Below, in pieces: positions 8,390 to 17,315 of a DNA stretch of 64,000 bases. Origin of the DNA: Thioploca sp. (GTDB lineage Bacteria; Pseudomonadota; Gammaproteobacteria; Beggiatoales; Beggiatoaceae); assembly GCA_012032555.1 (NCBI GenBank), contig JAAUSR010000023.1, positions 1 to 64,000 on the forward strand, given 5' to 3'. Position 1 is the first letter of the stretch. Each line of letters opens with the position of its first letter. The position numbers were made by a program, and so were the translations under genes. The notes beneath the pieces are model-generated. The model was not told the origin of the DNA. It searched no databases and saw only the letters and a program-made list of their open reading frames with translations.

Positions 8390-9669
8390 ATACAGCCATT
8401 ATCTTTGGTTTGTTGATTGCGTTGATGTTGACTGGTATGCCCATTTCAATTTCCTTGGGGCTAACCGTGCTGATTTTTCTGTTCACGATGACCCAAGTGC
8501 CCCTCCAATCGGTCGCGTTGAAACTGTTTACCGGGATTGAAAAATTTGAAATCATGGCGATTCCTTTTTTCATTCTGGCCGGTAATTTTCTTACTCAGGG
8601 TGGCGTAGCGCGGCGCATGATTAACTTTGCGACCGCGATGGTTGGCCATTACCATGGCGGACTCGGATTAGCGGGTGTTCTGGCCTGTGCTTTGTTTGCG
8701 GCCGTTTCGGGTTCTAGCCCTGCAACCGTCGTCGCTATTGGCTCAATTTTGTTACCGGCGATGGTCAAGCAGGGCTTTCCAGCTCGCTTTGGCGCGGGGG
8801 TGATTACGACTTCCGGAGCATTGGGCATTCTCATTCCACCTTCTATTGTGATGGTAATGTACGCGGTTTCGACTAATAGTTCGGTTGGTCAATTGTTTAT
8901 GGCGGGGGTGGTGCCGGGAATTGTTTTGGCAACGATGCTGGGCTTCACCACTTGGTACCGAGCACGCAAATTCGATTATCCACGGTTGCCTAAAGCCACT
9001 TGGCGCCAACGTTGGCGCACTTTTCGGGAAAGTGTGTGGGGATTATTTTTGATCGTCGTGGTGATTGGGGGGATTTATTCTGGCTTGTTTACGCCTACCG
9101 AAGCAGCGGCAATGAGCGCAGTTTATGCTTTCCTGGTGGCGGTATTCGTTTATAAAGATATGAAACTCAAACAAGTTCCCAGAGTTCTCCTCTCTTCAGC
9201 GAATATGAGCGCGATGTTACTGTACATTATCACCAATGCGGTATTATTTTCCTTTCTCATGACTTACGAAAATATCCCCCAGATCCTGGCGAATTGGATG
9301 TTAGAAAGTGGTTTGGGGACGATTAGTTTTTTATTAGCCGTCAATATCTTATTACTACTCGCCGGCAACGTGATGGAACCCACTTCGATTGTGCTGATTA
9401 TGGCGCCTATTTTATTTCCAGTGGCACTCAAGTTAGGCATTGATCCCATCCATTTTGGTATTTTAATCACCGTCAACATGGAAGTCGGTATGTGTCATCC
9501 GCCAGTGGGACTCAATTTGTATGTTGCCAGTGGAATTACCCGCATGGGCATTACCGAAATAACGATTGCTGTATGGCCTTGGCTGCTTACGATGTTGATA
9601 TTCCTACTCCTAGTGACTTATATCCCTTGGTTGTCATTGATGTTGCCCAAGGCGTTGGGAATAATGTAA
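8386..9669 (+). CDS. dctM: TRAP transporter large permease, DctM family
   Basis: A 427-residue membrane protein, the normal length for DctM, which carries the substrate and Na+ path. It has about 12 hydrophobic helices and the family motifs GMPISISLGLTVL, ILAGNFLTQGG, AVSGSSPATVVAIG, GALGILIPPSIVMV, FTPTEAAAMSAVYA and MCHPPVGLNLYVA. Its ATG lies in the last codons of dctQ, in an ATGA overlap. With DctP (5167-6159) it makes a complete TRAP system. Expression of dctP and dctQM may be uncoupled because of the intervening genes. Confidence 0.95.
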   Translation: MNTAIIFGLLIALMLTGMPISISLGLTVLIFLFTMTQVPLQSVALKLFTGIEKFEIMAIPFFILAGNFLTQGGVARRMINFATAMVGHYHGGLGLAGVLACALFAAVSGSSPATVVAIGSILLPAMVKQGFPARFGAGVITTSGALGILIPPSIVMVMYAVSTNSSVGQLFMAGVVPGIVLATMLGFTTWYRARKFDYPRLPKATWRQRWRTFRESVWGLFLIVVVIGGIYSGLFTPTEAAAMSAVYAFLVAVFVYKDMKLKQVPRVLLSSANMSAMLLYIITNAVLFSFLMTYENIPQILANWMLESGLGTISFLLAVNILLLLAGNVMEPTSIVLIMAPILFPVALKLGIDPIHFGILITVNMEVGMCHPPVGLNLYVASGITRMGITEITIAVWPWLLTMLIFLLLVTYIPWLSLMLPKALGIM

Positions 9670-9888
9670 TTTACGTTATGCGCCAAACGGTTTTCGGTTT
9701 CTCATTTAAAGAAAAGTAATTTAAATAACTTATCAATAAATAGTAATTTTACTTTACGGTATATAAATTTAAATTGTCTATACTTAATAAAGTTTCCATG
9801 CTCGATGACCCAAAATGAAATCTAGTCTCGTGGATTGGAAACCTGATTGTAGTAATATACATACGATTGAATTTAAAGAGTATTTAAT

Positions 9889-11367
9889 ATGTTAGTATTA
9901 AATAGAAATATGGGTAGGTTATCTCAAATGTTCCTAGCTTACTCCCTCCAACAACGATATTTTAATTTCTCTCAACAGGAAAGGTCAAAATTACCCCCCT
10001 CTAATTTACCAAAAAATATAATAACTTCCATACGATTTCTTTTGCTACTGTTACCCCTCTGCATCTGGACAAACTTTGTCAAAGCTGCAACAAATTGCTC
10101 TCAAGTTACTGAAATACCTAAAATTGAATGTGAAGCTTTAATTGCGCTTTATAATAGTACTAATGGACCAGGTTGGAAGAACAAAGCGGGTTGGAATACT
10201 AACAATACACCGTGTAGTTGGTATGGGATAAGCTGTGTTGACGGTTATGTATACTCAATTAGGCTAATTGGTAACTACCTAAGCGGACTGATCCCCCCAG
10301 AGCTAGGTAATCTCAGTAACTTGCAATGGCTTTGGCTATATTACAATAAACTCAGCGGCCCGATTCCCCCAGAGCTAGGTAATCTTGATAACTTGAGAAG
10401 TCTTGAACTAAACAACAACCAACTCAGTGGCCCGATTCCCCCAGAGCTAAGCAATCTTGATAACTTGCAAAGTCTTTCTCTAAATTACAACCCACTCAGT
10501 GGTACGATCCCCTCAGAGCTAAGCAATCTCAGTAACTTGCAAGGTCTTTACCTATATAGCAACCAACTCAGCGGTCCGATTCCCCCAGAGCTAGGTAATC
10601 TCAGTAATTTGCAATGGCTTTTGCTATATGACAATAAACTCAGCGGCCCGATTCCCCCAGAGTTAGGTAATCTTGATAACTTGCGAAGTCTTGAACTAAG
10701 CAACAACCAACTCAGTGGCCCGATTCCCCCAGAGCTAAGCAATCTTAGTAAGTTGCAACATCTTTGGCTAAGTGAAAATCAACTAATCGGCTTGATTCCC
10801 TCAGAGCTAAGCAATCTCAGTAACTTGCAACAACTTTGGCTACATAAAAACCAACTCTGTGGTAATATTCCACTTTCATTGATGAATCTAAATAACTTGT
10901 CCTACTCTGGTTTGGTGTTGCGAAATAATGCCCTGAACATTGATAATCTTGACCCAGCGTTGGGAGCATTTCTTTATTCACATGGTGTTATTTTGGAACC
11001 TCAAAACCCCGCCCCCGCCGTTTGCCCGGCTTTATTAGCAACGTTAGCTTATTTTGAAGCCATGCCCGTTTCAACCGGGATTCGGTTAAACTGGCAAACG
11101 TTAGTTGAGGCTGATAATGCTGGTTTTGTCATTTGGCGGGGACAACCAACCGGCTCGCAATGCAGTTCTTACCCAGCGGATTACCATGAGATTGTGCAAA
11201 TCGGTTTTGAAATCAGCCAAGGTAACGGATTCTCCGGGACGACTTATTTCCATCAAGATAACACGGTCGAACCAGAAACCACTTATTGTTATCTCCTGGA
11301 AGATATCGATTTTGAAGCTAATGGTACTTTTCATTGGGATTCAATCGCGTCAGTCACTACGCCTTAA
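9889..11367 (+). CDS. Secreted leucine-rich-repeat protein with C-terminal Fn3-like domain
   Basis: A 492-residue probably exported protein. The longest frame starts at 9889, but the hydrophobic export segment (FLLLLLPLCIW) lies at about residues 53-63, so the true start may be internal. After it comes an LRRNT-like cap with two cysteines (about 82-120: WNTNNTPCSWYGISC). Eight 24-residue repeats follow, of the plant-specific type (LSGPIPPEL, then NLxNLxxLxLxxNx), coded by exactly 72-bp units at 10279-10854, with a degenerate ninth. The C-terminal about 120 residues (GIRLNWQTLVEADNAGFVIWR) form an Fn3-like module. The LRR scaffold suggests protein or glycan binding at the cell surface; the ligand is unknown. 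Repeat units 1-3 and 5-7 are nearly identical in DNA, a sign of recent internal duplication. Confidence 0.85.
   Translation: MLVLNRNMGRLSQMFLAYSLQQRYFNFSQQERSKLPPSNLPKNIITSIRFLLLLLPLCIWTNFVKAATNCSQVTEIPKIECEALIALYNSTNGPGWKNKAGWNTNNTPCSWYGISCVDGYVYSIRLIGNYLSGLIPPELGNLSNLQWLWLYYNKLSGPIPPELGNLDNLRSLELNNNQLSGPIPPELSNLDNLQSLSLNYNPLSGTIPSELSNLSNLQGLYLYSNQLSGPIPPELGNLSNLQWLLLYDNKLSGPIPPELGNLDNLRSLELSNNQLSGPIPPELSNLSKLQHLWLSENQLIGLIPSELSNLSNLQQLWLHKNQLCGNIPLSLMNLNNLSYSGLVLRNNALNIDNLDPALGAFLYSHGVILEPQNPAPAVCPALLATLAYFEAMPVSTGIRLNWQTLVEADNAGFVIWRGQPTGSQCSSYPADYHEIVQIGFEISQGNGFSGTTYFHQDNTVEPETTYCYLLEDIDFEANGTFHWDSIASVTTP
10279..10854 (+). repeat. Eight tandem 72-bp LRR coding units
   Basis: Eight in-frame 72-bp repeats within the LRR gene. 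Units 2 and 6 differ at only a few bases, and units 1-3 match 5-7 better than their direct neighbours. This implies duplication of a four-unit, 288-bp block. Confidence 0.85.
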
Positions 11368-11389
11368 TCGTGATTGTTTAGTAATCGTA

Positions 11390-11486
11390 GACTGCCATTA
11401 AGAGGGCGAACACGCAGGTTCGCCCCTACAGAAGGAATGTTTTGTAGGGGCAGACCGACGTGTCTGCCCTTAACTGAGTAGCATTT
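11390..11486. repeat. Small palindromic element with MITE-like ends
   Basis: Two hairpins, GGGCGAAC/GTTCGCCC (11404-11425) and GGGCAGAC/GTCTGCCC (11448-11469), are joined by a CTACA...TGTAG inverted pair. The outer ends (ACTGCCATTAAG at 11391; TTAACTGAGTAGCA at 11470) resemble the terminal repeats of the MITE-like elements at 1843 and 59007. It lies after the LRR gene and before the next gene, where it could also act as a terminator. Confidence 0.55.
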
Positions 11487-11601
11487 TAACTTGATTTAAA
11501 CAAGCAGTCGTGATAAACCGGTAATGCTTTTTGTTTTAGAGTGGCGTCTCTTGGTGTCAGTAACCTGACTTGTACAAAATTACCCACAAAGGAAACATGT
11601 A

Positions 11602-12303
11602 ATGAGCGATAAAGACAAAATCATTATTTTAATACTCTTCTCGGTATTTTTAGCCAGCTTTTTTGCTATGTTTAAACTAGGTGACTACCCCAACAGTAGC
11701 TTGTTCCAATATCTTTTTTTTATCGCAGCCCTCACCATGACTTTCACGGGATTTTTAGGCGCTACGGGTACCTTTAGCACCACCGGCCAAACGCTCGGAG
11801 GAGGTGCTGCTATCTTTATCGCTATGGTACTGGCTGTTGTCGGACTTAAACCCTATTTTGATATTAACAATTCTCTTAACGAATTAGTGCTGTTAATGAA
11901 ATTCCCACCTGAGGAAAAATTATCCCCCAACGAAGCCGTGTTACGGGCTAATAACCAAATTAAAGAATACCGTGAAGAAATTCCTACTCTTACTAAGAAG
12001 ATTTTTCAAAATAAACAAGAACTTACTCTCTGTGAATCAAAGCAGGATAAACTCAGTCTTGCTATCCGTTACTGGGATTTTCCACAACAACAGATAAAAC
12101 CAGACGATGACCTCTTTGGGGTGTCTGCTGGGACTGTAGTGCCTAAAATCAAAGAAGACAAGTATGAACTATCTACTAAAGATTTGCAAAAAGAGTATGT
12201 CTATATTGCACCTCGTACCGACAAACTCGATTTTGGCCCCGCCATGTTGCTGAAATATGACGATAACATTCCTGAATTGCAATTGTTTGTTAGGAAAAAA
12301 TAA
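11602..12303 (+). CDS. Membrane protein with cytoplasmic or periplasmic coiled coil, unknown function
   Basis: A 233-residue protein with three hydrophobic helices in the first 88 residues (about 7-25, 34-56, 66-88). A predicted coiled coil rich in K and E (about 113-150) and a mixed tail follow. AAAGGA stands about six bases before the ATG. The next gene starts two bases after its stop codon, so the two are surely co-transcribed. I recognise no family. The glycine-rich third helix (TTGQTLGGGAAIF) may serve oligomerisation. Confidence 0.7.
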   Translation: MSDKDKIIILILFSVFLASFFAMFKLGDYPNSSLFQYLFFIAALTMTFTGFLGATGTFSTTGQTLGGGAAIFIAMVLAVVGLKPYFDINNSLNELVLLMKFPPEEKLSPNEAVLRANNQIKEYREEIPTLTKKIFQNKQELTLCESKQDKLSLAIRYWDFPQQQIKPDDDLFGVSAGTVVPKIKEDKYELSTKDLQKEYVYIAPRTDKLDFGPAMLLKYDDNIPELQLFVRKK

Positions 12304-12305
12304 TT

Positions 12306-13331
12306 ATGCGTAACCCTCATTATACCTTGGTCCGCTTTAACTTTTTCTGGCAGTGGCTCATCATGGTTCTGGTGATGACTATTTCGTCGACACTGGTTGC
12401 CCAAGACGCCTTAAAACTAAACCAATTGGTTCAAGCCTTAGAATCAACCGAGCCAATGCAACGACTTCAAGCACGAATTGACTTGAAAAATTATCTAGAA
12501 AATAGCGATGATAACCAGCGAGCGGAACTTCTTCAAACTCTAATCACTGCCTTGCCTTCACATAACCAATTGATTAAAAATGGCATTTGTAGCACACTCG
12601 ATGCGTTAAAGCTATTTTGGATAGCGACTCGTCAAGACGAAGTTGAACAAGTGCTTTATACGCTTTACCAACAAGAAACGGATGAAGCGCTCAAAGCTCT
12701 CCTAGACCGAGCACTAATGCGAGCTAAAGGACTCTACCGAGACGCGATGGAAGACTTTAATAATGACAAAGTTGACCCTTCAGTAGAAGCCAAATTTCGG
12801 CGTGTTTATGAAACCTATCCCAAGAGTACTTACGCCCCCAAAGCACATTTTTTTCTCGGTCAATACTACCTCCGTTCTTTGGCTATTCTCAAAGAACGCA
12901 ACCAGCCGACCCAGCCAGAAGAATATCTCAATAAAGCCAACCAAGTTTTTCAAGACTTACTTGACAAAAGTAAAACGGTTTATGAACCCCCTCTTGAACA
13001 TCTATTGGATGCCCATTACTTCCGAGCACTGAATTTCGTGCAGCTTAACCAAGTGAATGACGCCCTCAAGGAATTGAAAGATATTCAAACACAACCCCCT
13101 GCGGATGAAAAAATTTATATCTACCAATTCTTTTACTCCAATCTGTTAGCAGACCAGCCGAGTCATTCCTTGTTGCTCAAAACCGATATTATTGACAAGT
13201 TTCTTGATAGCACCGAATTAGCGCGGTATACCCAACAATATCTTGAAACCAATCAAAATAAAAACTTCAAAGAAGTTGCTAATTTGCGTGATTTTTCTGC
13301 TTACCTCCAAAAACGATATAAGGAGAAGTGA
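12306..13331 (+). CDS. Exported TPR-like helical repeat protein, unknown function
   Basis: A 341-residue protein with an N-terminal hydrophobic segment (about residues 16-32, ending near LVAQDA) that looks like a signal peptide or anchor. The remainder is all helical. The first part recalls HEAT-type repeats (about 40-140). The second has TPR-like units: AKFRRVYETYPKSTYAPKAHF, where the final residues pack against YLNKANQVFQDLL and AHYFRALNFVQLNQVNDALKEL. Such proteins usually act as scaffolds. It forms a two-gene unit with 11602-12303, and the pair may make one envelope complex; this is inference from spacing only. Confidence 0.65.
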   Translation: MRNPHYTLVRFNFFWQWLIMVLVMTISSTLVAQDALKLNQLVQALESTEPMQRLQARIDLKNYLENSDDNQRAELLQTLITALPSHNQLIKNGICSTLDALKLFWIATRQDEVEQVLYTLYQQETDEALKALLDRALMRAKGLYRDAMEDFNNDKVDPSVEAKFRRVYETYPKSTYAPKAHFFLGQYYLRSLAILKERNQPTQPEEYLNKANQVFQDLLDKSKTVYEPPLEHLLDAHYFRALNFVQLNQVNDALKELKDIQTQPPADEKIYIYQFFYSNLLADQPSHSLLLKTDIIDKFLDSTELARYTQQYLETNQNKNFKEVANLRDFSAYLQKRYKEK

Positions 13332-13479
13332 GGCAGAACCAGTAGGATATGGCAGAAGTTCTGCTAACCGATTACTTCGCGATTAATGCGGTTCGTTCCT
13401 CGCCACATCCATCGACATCATCCCAGAATGCTGTCAAACTTTTTTAAATATTGTTTATTTATCTTCAGGTTTTCTTAAT

Positions 13480-14544
13480 ATGTTAGAAGAATTACGTACC
13501 CATTTACAACAAGAACTCCGTATTCCCACAATTCGCAGTGAACGTTGTGTACATGCTCATATTGAAACCGCATCCTGTCGTGCTTGTGTGGAAAGTTGTC
13601 CTCAACAGGCTTGGCATTTAGATGATAACAGTTTAGGAATTGATATCGAAGCGTGTGACGGTTGCGGATTATGTGCGCCAGTTTGTCCACAAGGTGCTAT
13701 TCTACATGCTCATGAGCCACTATTACGCCAACTTAATCAAACGGTGGTGGCACTAGCGGCTTGTGAACACACTCAACTCAATGGCGAAGGGATTATGCCT
13801 TGTTTACATGCTCTGGGGTTACATGATTTGCTCAAACTTTATCGGCAAGGCGTACGTGGTTTGATGACAAGTATGGGCGATTGTACACCCTGTTCCCGTC
13901 AGGTTAATCGTACTCACTTAGCAGAAGCTTTAACGACAGTTAATGCTGCTTTAACTCAACGGCATTACCCGACTTTTACCTACCAGGAATTACCGGCGGA
14001 GGCTTGGCAAACACAACGACAACAGTTAACACCACCCCTATCGCAACAACAACTGAGCCGGCGACATTTTTTACGGCGTGGTCTGCAAAACGCGGTGCAG
14101 GAAACTTTAAGATGGCAAGGATTATTGCCTCAAGATAGCGAGAAATTTTTACCACCAGGAACACTACTCCCGAAAACACCAGAGCCGGCTAATTTACCTT
14201 ACGTTCCTCAAATTGATTCCAGCCGCTGTGATGGATGTGATGCTTGTTTTAACGTTTGTCCACACGAAGTCTTATTTTTAGATATTGATAATCCACAATA
14301 TGTTATTGTAGCTGAACAATGTACCGGCTGCCAAATCTGTGTTGATGTTTGCAAACCGCAGGCGATTCATATTGAACAGTGGATTATACCCCCGGTGACT
14401 CATTTACCTTTACATTATCAGCAATGTCGTCGTTGTGGTGTACCTTTTCATCGTCCTATCGATTATGTGGCTAATCAGAACCTTTGTCATATTTGTAATC
14501 AAGTGAATCATCATCGCAATCTATTTCAAGTTATTAGTGAGTAA
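13480..14544 (+). CDS. Multi-cluster 4Fe-4S ferredoxin-type protein with zinc-ribbon-like tail
   Basis: A 354-residue, probably cytoplasmic electron carrier. Four cysteine clusters are visible: C23...C33-C36-C40 (the first spacing is atypical), C59-C62-C65-C69, C250-C253-C256-C260 and C281-C284-C287-C291. The middle region has four further cysteines (C95, C108, C135, C138) in a setting that recalls MvhD-like or heterodisulfide-reductase subunits. The C-terminus has two CxxC pairs (C316/C319 and C336/C339) like a zinc ribbon. An internal SRRHFLRRG at about 193-201 is not at the N-terminus, so it is not a Tat signal. It resembles NapF-type proteins loosely. The redox partner is unknown; the following genes do not code for a dehydrogenase. 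It heads a plus-strand run with short gaps. Confidence 0.75.
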   Translation: MLEELRTHLQQELRIPTIRSERCVHAHIETASCRACVESCPQQAWHLDDNSLGIDIEACDGCGLCAPVCPQGAILHAHEPLLRQLNQTVVALAACEHTQLNGEGIMPCLHALGLHDLLKLYRQGVRGLMTSMGDCTPCSRQVNRTHLAEALTTVNAALTQRHYPTFTYQELPAEAWQTQRQQLTPPLSQQQLSRRHFLRRGLQNAVQETLRWQGLLPQDSEKFLPPGTLLPKTPEPANLPYVPQIDSSRCDGCDACFNVCPHEVLFLDIDNPQYVIVAEQCTGCQICVDVCKPQAIHIEQWIIPPVTHLPLHYQQCRRCGVPFHRPIDYVANQNLCHICNQVNHHRNLFQVISE

Positions 14545-14607
14545 ACTCTATCAAGCGCTTGTGAAAAAAGATTTTTCTCCGGTAGCACTCATTTAGTTTA
14601 AATTATT

Positions 14608-16401
14608 ATGAACATTTGGCAAAAATTAGCTTGGATTGAATGGTACCGAAGTTTTCGTTTAACCGGTAAAGACAATCACGATTTTTTTTGGTTAGCGGTG
14701 TTGTTGTTTTTAACCTTGGCATTAGCCCTGTTGTTATGGGGAAGTCGCGAAGGGTTATTAAATAAATTTGTGGATGTTTCTTTAGGTCGCCTTGAAGGGA
14801 TTGGTATTCCGATTTGGGTGGCAGCTAATAATGAGGAAGGTTTAGATCGACAGTGGTTACAATCAGCGGGTATTCAATTTTATCCTTATCGTGAAGTCGA
14901 GTCGTATGAAGCGAGTTTACCCGTCAGTACCCATCCGGTATGGGATAACAAAGTTTCTTTTGAAGGTTGGGCCGTTTCCTCGATTGATCCCCTTTGGCAA
15001 TTGGGAGTCAATAACTCCGTTACCACCGTCACGACCCAATCTTTGCCAGTGCCATTGGAAATAGTTGTAAGCGAAAGCTTGTTTAAACAGTATTTTAATT
15101 GTGCTGCTTATATTGCGGCTGTGCAACAACAATTGCCTTTTTGGTCGCCACCCTCCGCCCCAACCGAGGGAAATCCACTGGCTTGTCTAGCCGATAATAC
15201 CCTGTGGTTAGATGTCAAAGTGGGTACGGAACGACGTGAATTATTATCTTTTCATATTCACTGGCAACCCCGCATTCCGACTATGCACCAGTTGGCTTTT
15301 TTATTACCATTAAGTACTTTACACGCCTTAAAAGTGTCTACTTATTTCACGAATCTGAAATATTATCCAGAAGCGCAATTGGATAAAAGCCGTCGAATTA
15401 AAGAACTGATGTTGTGGACTGATACCAATACGACGACTCAATCGGTTAAATCACTTGAGCATTGCTTAAAACAAGTTCAACTGATTGATAATAATCGCAT
15501 TAGCTTGACTTACCCGTTACCAAGAACTTGGGTGATGTCTTGTATCAAACAAAGTGGTATTCCCTTGCAAAGTGGCGATAAGCCATTGTCACCGCCTTAT
15601 CTGACGATTACCGAAGCATCAGAAAGTCATTATTTTCAATACGATGATAAAGATTATTTGACTATAGCTTGTGGGCAGGATCAACCTCGTTGTCAACCTT
15701 GCGAAAAAGTGATTCAATCACCGGTTTGGCGTTCCTTAAAAACGACAGTCTGTACTCAAACTCAAACAATTGCTGATATGATTGTGTTAATTGGTAGTTA
15801 CCAAAAAGCGTTAACTTATGTTAAGAATCGAGATGAATTAGCAACTTATTTAGAGAAGATCACTAATTTACCTCAAAGTAGCACCGATACCAGTAAAGCG
15901 CTTTATATCCATCCCACTTATCGCGACGCGCATGTCCGCTTTTTATTTATCCAAAAAGTGATAGAGATGTTAAAAATGGTTTATAGTCCGTTCTTCTTTA
16001 TATTATTATTGATTTTATTAGTGGTACAAATTGGTATTGTTATTACACATCGTCAACATCATTACGGCATACTGCTAGCAAAAGGAATATCTTGGCAACA
16101 AATTTACTATCTCATTCTGATGCAAATTACTTTAAGTTTTATCGTAGCTTGGGGGGGTGCACTTTGGTTAATCGAAAGTGTAAGATATTTATTAAGTTGG
16201 CGTTTTGCGGATATTGTTACCCAAAAACCCTATATTGATCACGTATTAGTCAATAATTTTGATTTGCTACCATTAACCTTTACGGATTATGGGTTAGTGA
16301 GTCTAATTATCTTGGGGATGTCTTATCTGATCGCGACGGCTATGTTAAAACGAACTATTTCGACGCAACCACTAGAACCAGCTTATCTATTTAAATTATA
16401 G
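14608..16401 (+). CDS. FtsX-like ABC transporter permease, orphan
   Basis: A 597-residue inner-membrane protein with one N-terminal helix (about 29-46), a large periplasmic domain of about 400 residues with six or more cysteines, and three C-terminal helices (about 460-480, 505-530, 557-580). HRQHHYGILLAKGISWQQIYY between helices two and three is the FtsX/MacB-type coupling region that contacts an ATPase. The helix count (1+3) fits the MacB/LolE topology. No ATP-binding subunit or membrane-fusion gene is adjacent, so the ATPase must be coded elsewhere or the protein acts alone. The cargo is unknown; family members move lipoproteins, lipids or peptides or transmit force across the membrane. 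A lipase gene follows 20 bases later. Confidence 0.75.
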   Translation: MNIWQKLAWIEWYRSFRLTGKDNHDFFWLAVLLFLTLALALLLWGSREGLLNKFVDVSLGRLEGIGIPIWVAANNEEGLDRQWLQSAGIQFYPYREVESYEASLPVSTHPVWDNKVSFEGWAVSSIDPLWQLGVNNSVTTVTTQSLPVPLEIVVSESLFKQYFNCAAYIAAVQQQLPFWSPPSAPTEGNPLACLADNTLWLDVKVGTERRELLSFHIHWQPRIPTMHQLAFLLPLSTLHALKVSTYFTNLKYYPEAQLDKSRRIKELMLWTDTNTTTQSVKSLEHCLKQVQLIDNNRISLTYPLPRTWVMSCIKQSGIPLQSGDKPLSPPYLTITEASESHYFQYDDKDYLTIACGQDQPRCQPCEKVIQSPVWRSLKTTVCTQTQTIADMIVLIGSYQKALTYVKNRDELATYLEKITNLPQSSTDTSKALYIHPTYRDAHVRFLFIQKVIEMLKMVYSPFFFILLLILLVVQIGIVITHRQHHYGILLAKGISWQQIYYLILMQITLSFIVAWGGALWLIESVRYLLSWRFADIVTQKPYIDHVLVNNFDLLPLTFTDYGLVSLIILGMSYLIATAMLKRTISTQPLEPAYLFKL

Positions 16402-16421
16402 TAGTTACCTCAATAAAAAAT

Positions 16422-17303
16422 ATGTCAACCGAATTCGATAATAGTTGGGGGGCATTGCTCAATCCGGGAAAAGCAACACAATACTTTAATATTGATTATC
16501 CCAAACTATCGCTTGATGCCTCAGCTTATAGCAGCAGTACCGCGCTTTGGTTAGCCGAATTATCACGGTTAATTTACCGAAAAGATAAAAATAAGCAAAA
16601 TAAACTGATTGTTCCTAATCGCTCAGAAATACTTAACAAGGTCTCTCTTCAAGAAACTCGTTTTTTTAGTCAACGCCATACCACCGGCGCTATCATTGAA
16701 TGTCAGGAAAATGTTCTCGATCCATTTGCGGTATTAGTGTTTCGTGGCACGCAGGAATCTCAAGATTGGTTTACTAATTTGAATACCTTACCAATTCGTT
16801 GGTCAGCGGAAGGAGGACGGGTTCATCGCGGATTTAAAAATGCCTTGGAACAGGTTTGGCCAATTGTTGAAACCTACTTATCAACACTGACAGTACCCGT
16901 TTTTTACACGGGTCACAGTTTAGGTGCTGCTCTAGCAACACTGGCTGCTGCTCGAAGACCGCCACAGGCTTTATATACTTTTGGTACCCCTCGAGTGGGT
17001 GATGCTGAATTTAGCCAGATTTTTGGGAATATAAAAGCTTACCGAATTGTTAATCATCGTGATTTAATTACCACTGTGCCGCTAGCCGCTTTGGGTTTTT
17101 GTCATGTTGGTGAATTACATTACATTACTCACGATAATAAAATGTTAATTACGCCTCATGAAGAAGTCGTGGTAGCAGACCGGAAAAAAACCAATTTTAC
17201 TTGGCAAAACCGTGTTGATTATTCTCGTTGGTCTGATCCGCCAGAATGTTTATCTGATCATGCCCCCGTTAATTATGTGGCTCTTCTAGAAAGGCAATTA
17301 TAA
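16422..17303 (+). CDS. Class 3 lipase (alpha/beta hydrolase)
   Basis: A 293-residue alpha/beta hydrolase of the fungal-type lipase_3 family, which hydrolyses acylglycerol or other ester bonds. The nucleophile elbow GHSLGAALA gives Ser166. VFRGTQESQDW gives the oxyanion-hole region. Asp214 in NHRDLITTVP and His280 in SDHAPVNYV complete the triad. No signal peptide is seen, so it is probably cytoplasmic or leaves by another route. It is 20 bases after the FtsX-like gene and 12 bases before a small membrane-protein gene, which suggests one transcript. A lipid-related role for the group is a reasonable but unproven inference. Confidence 0.88.
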   Translation: MSTEFDNSWGALLNPGKATQYFNIDYPKLSLDASAYSSSTALWLAELSRLIYRKDKNKQNKLIVPNRSEILNKVSLQETRFFSQRHTTGAIIECQENVLDPFAVLVFRGTQESQDWFTNLNTLPIRWSAEGGRVHRGFKNALEQVWPIVETYLSTLTVPVFYTGHSLGAALATLAAARRPPQALYTFGTPRVGDAEFSQIFGNIKAYRIVNHRDLITTVPLAALGFCHVGELHYITHDNKMLITPHEEVVVADRKKTNFTWQNRVDYSRWSDPPECLSDHAPVNYVALLERQL

Positions 17304-17315
17304 GAGAATTGTTTC

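Noticed and set aside
8367-9719. Several frames of 60-85 codons on both strands within dctM
   Set aside because: They are shadows of the strongly supported dctM frame, rich in residues not expected in proteins, with no family resemblance.
10279-10854. Regular 72-bp repeats as a possible CRISPR array
   Set aside because: There are no unique spacers; the units are in frame and code for LRRs.
14060-14090. Twin-arginine signal in the ferredoxin (SRRHFLRRG)
   Set aside because: It lies near residue 193, not at the N-terminus, and no hydrophobic segment follows.
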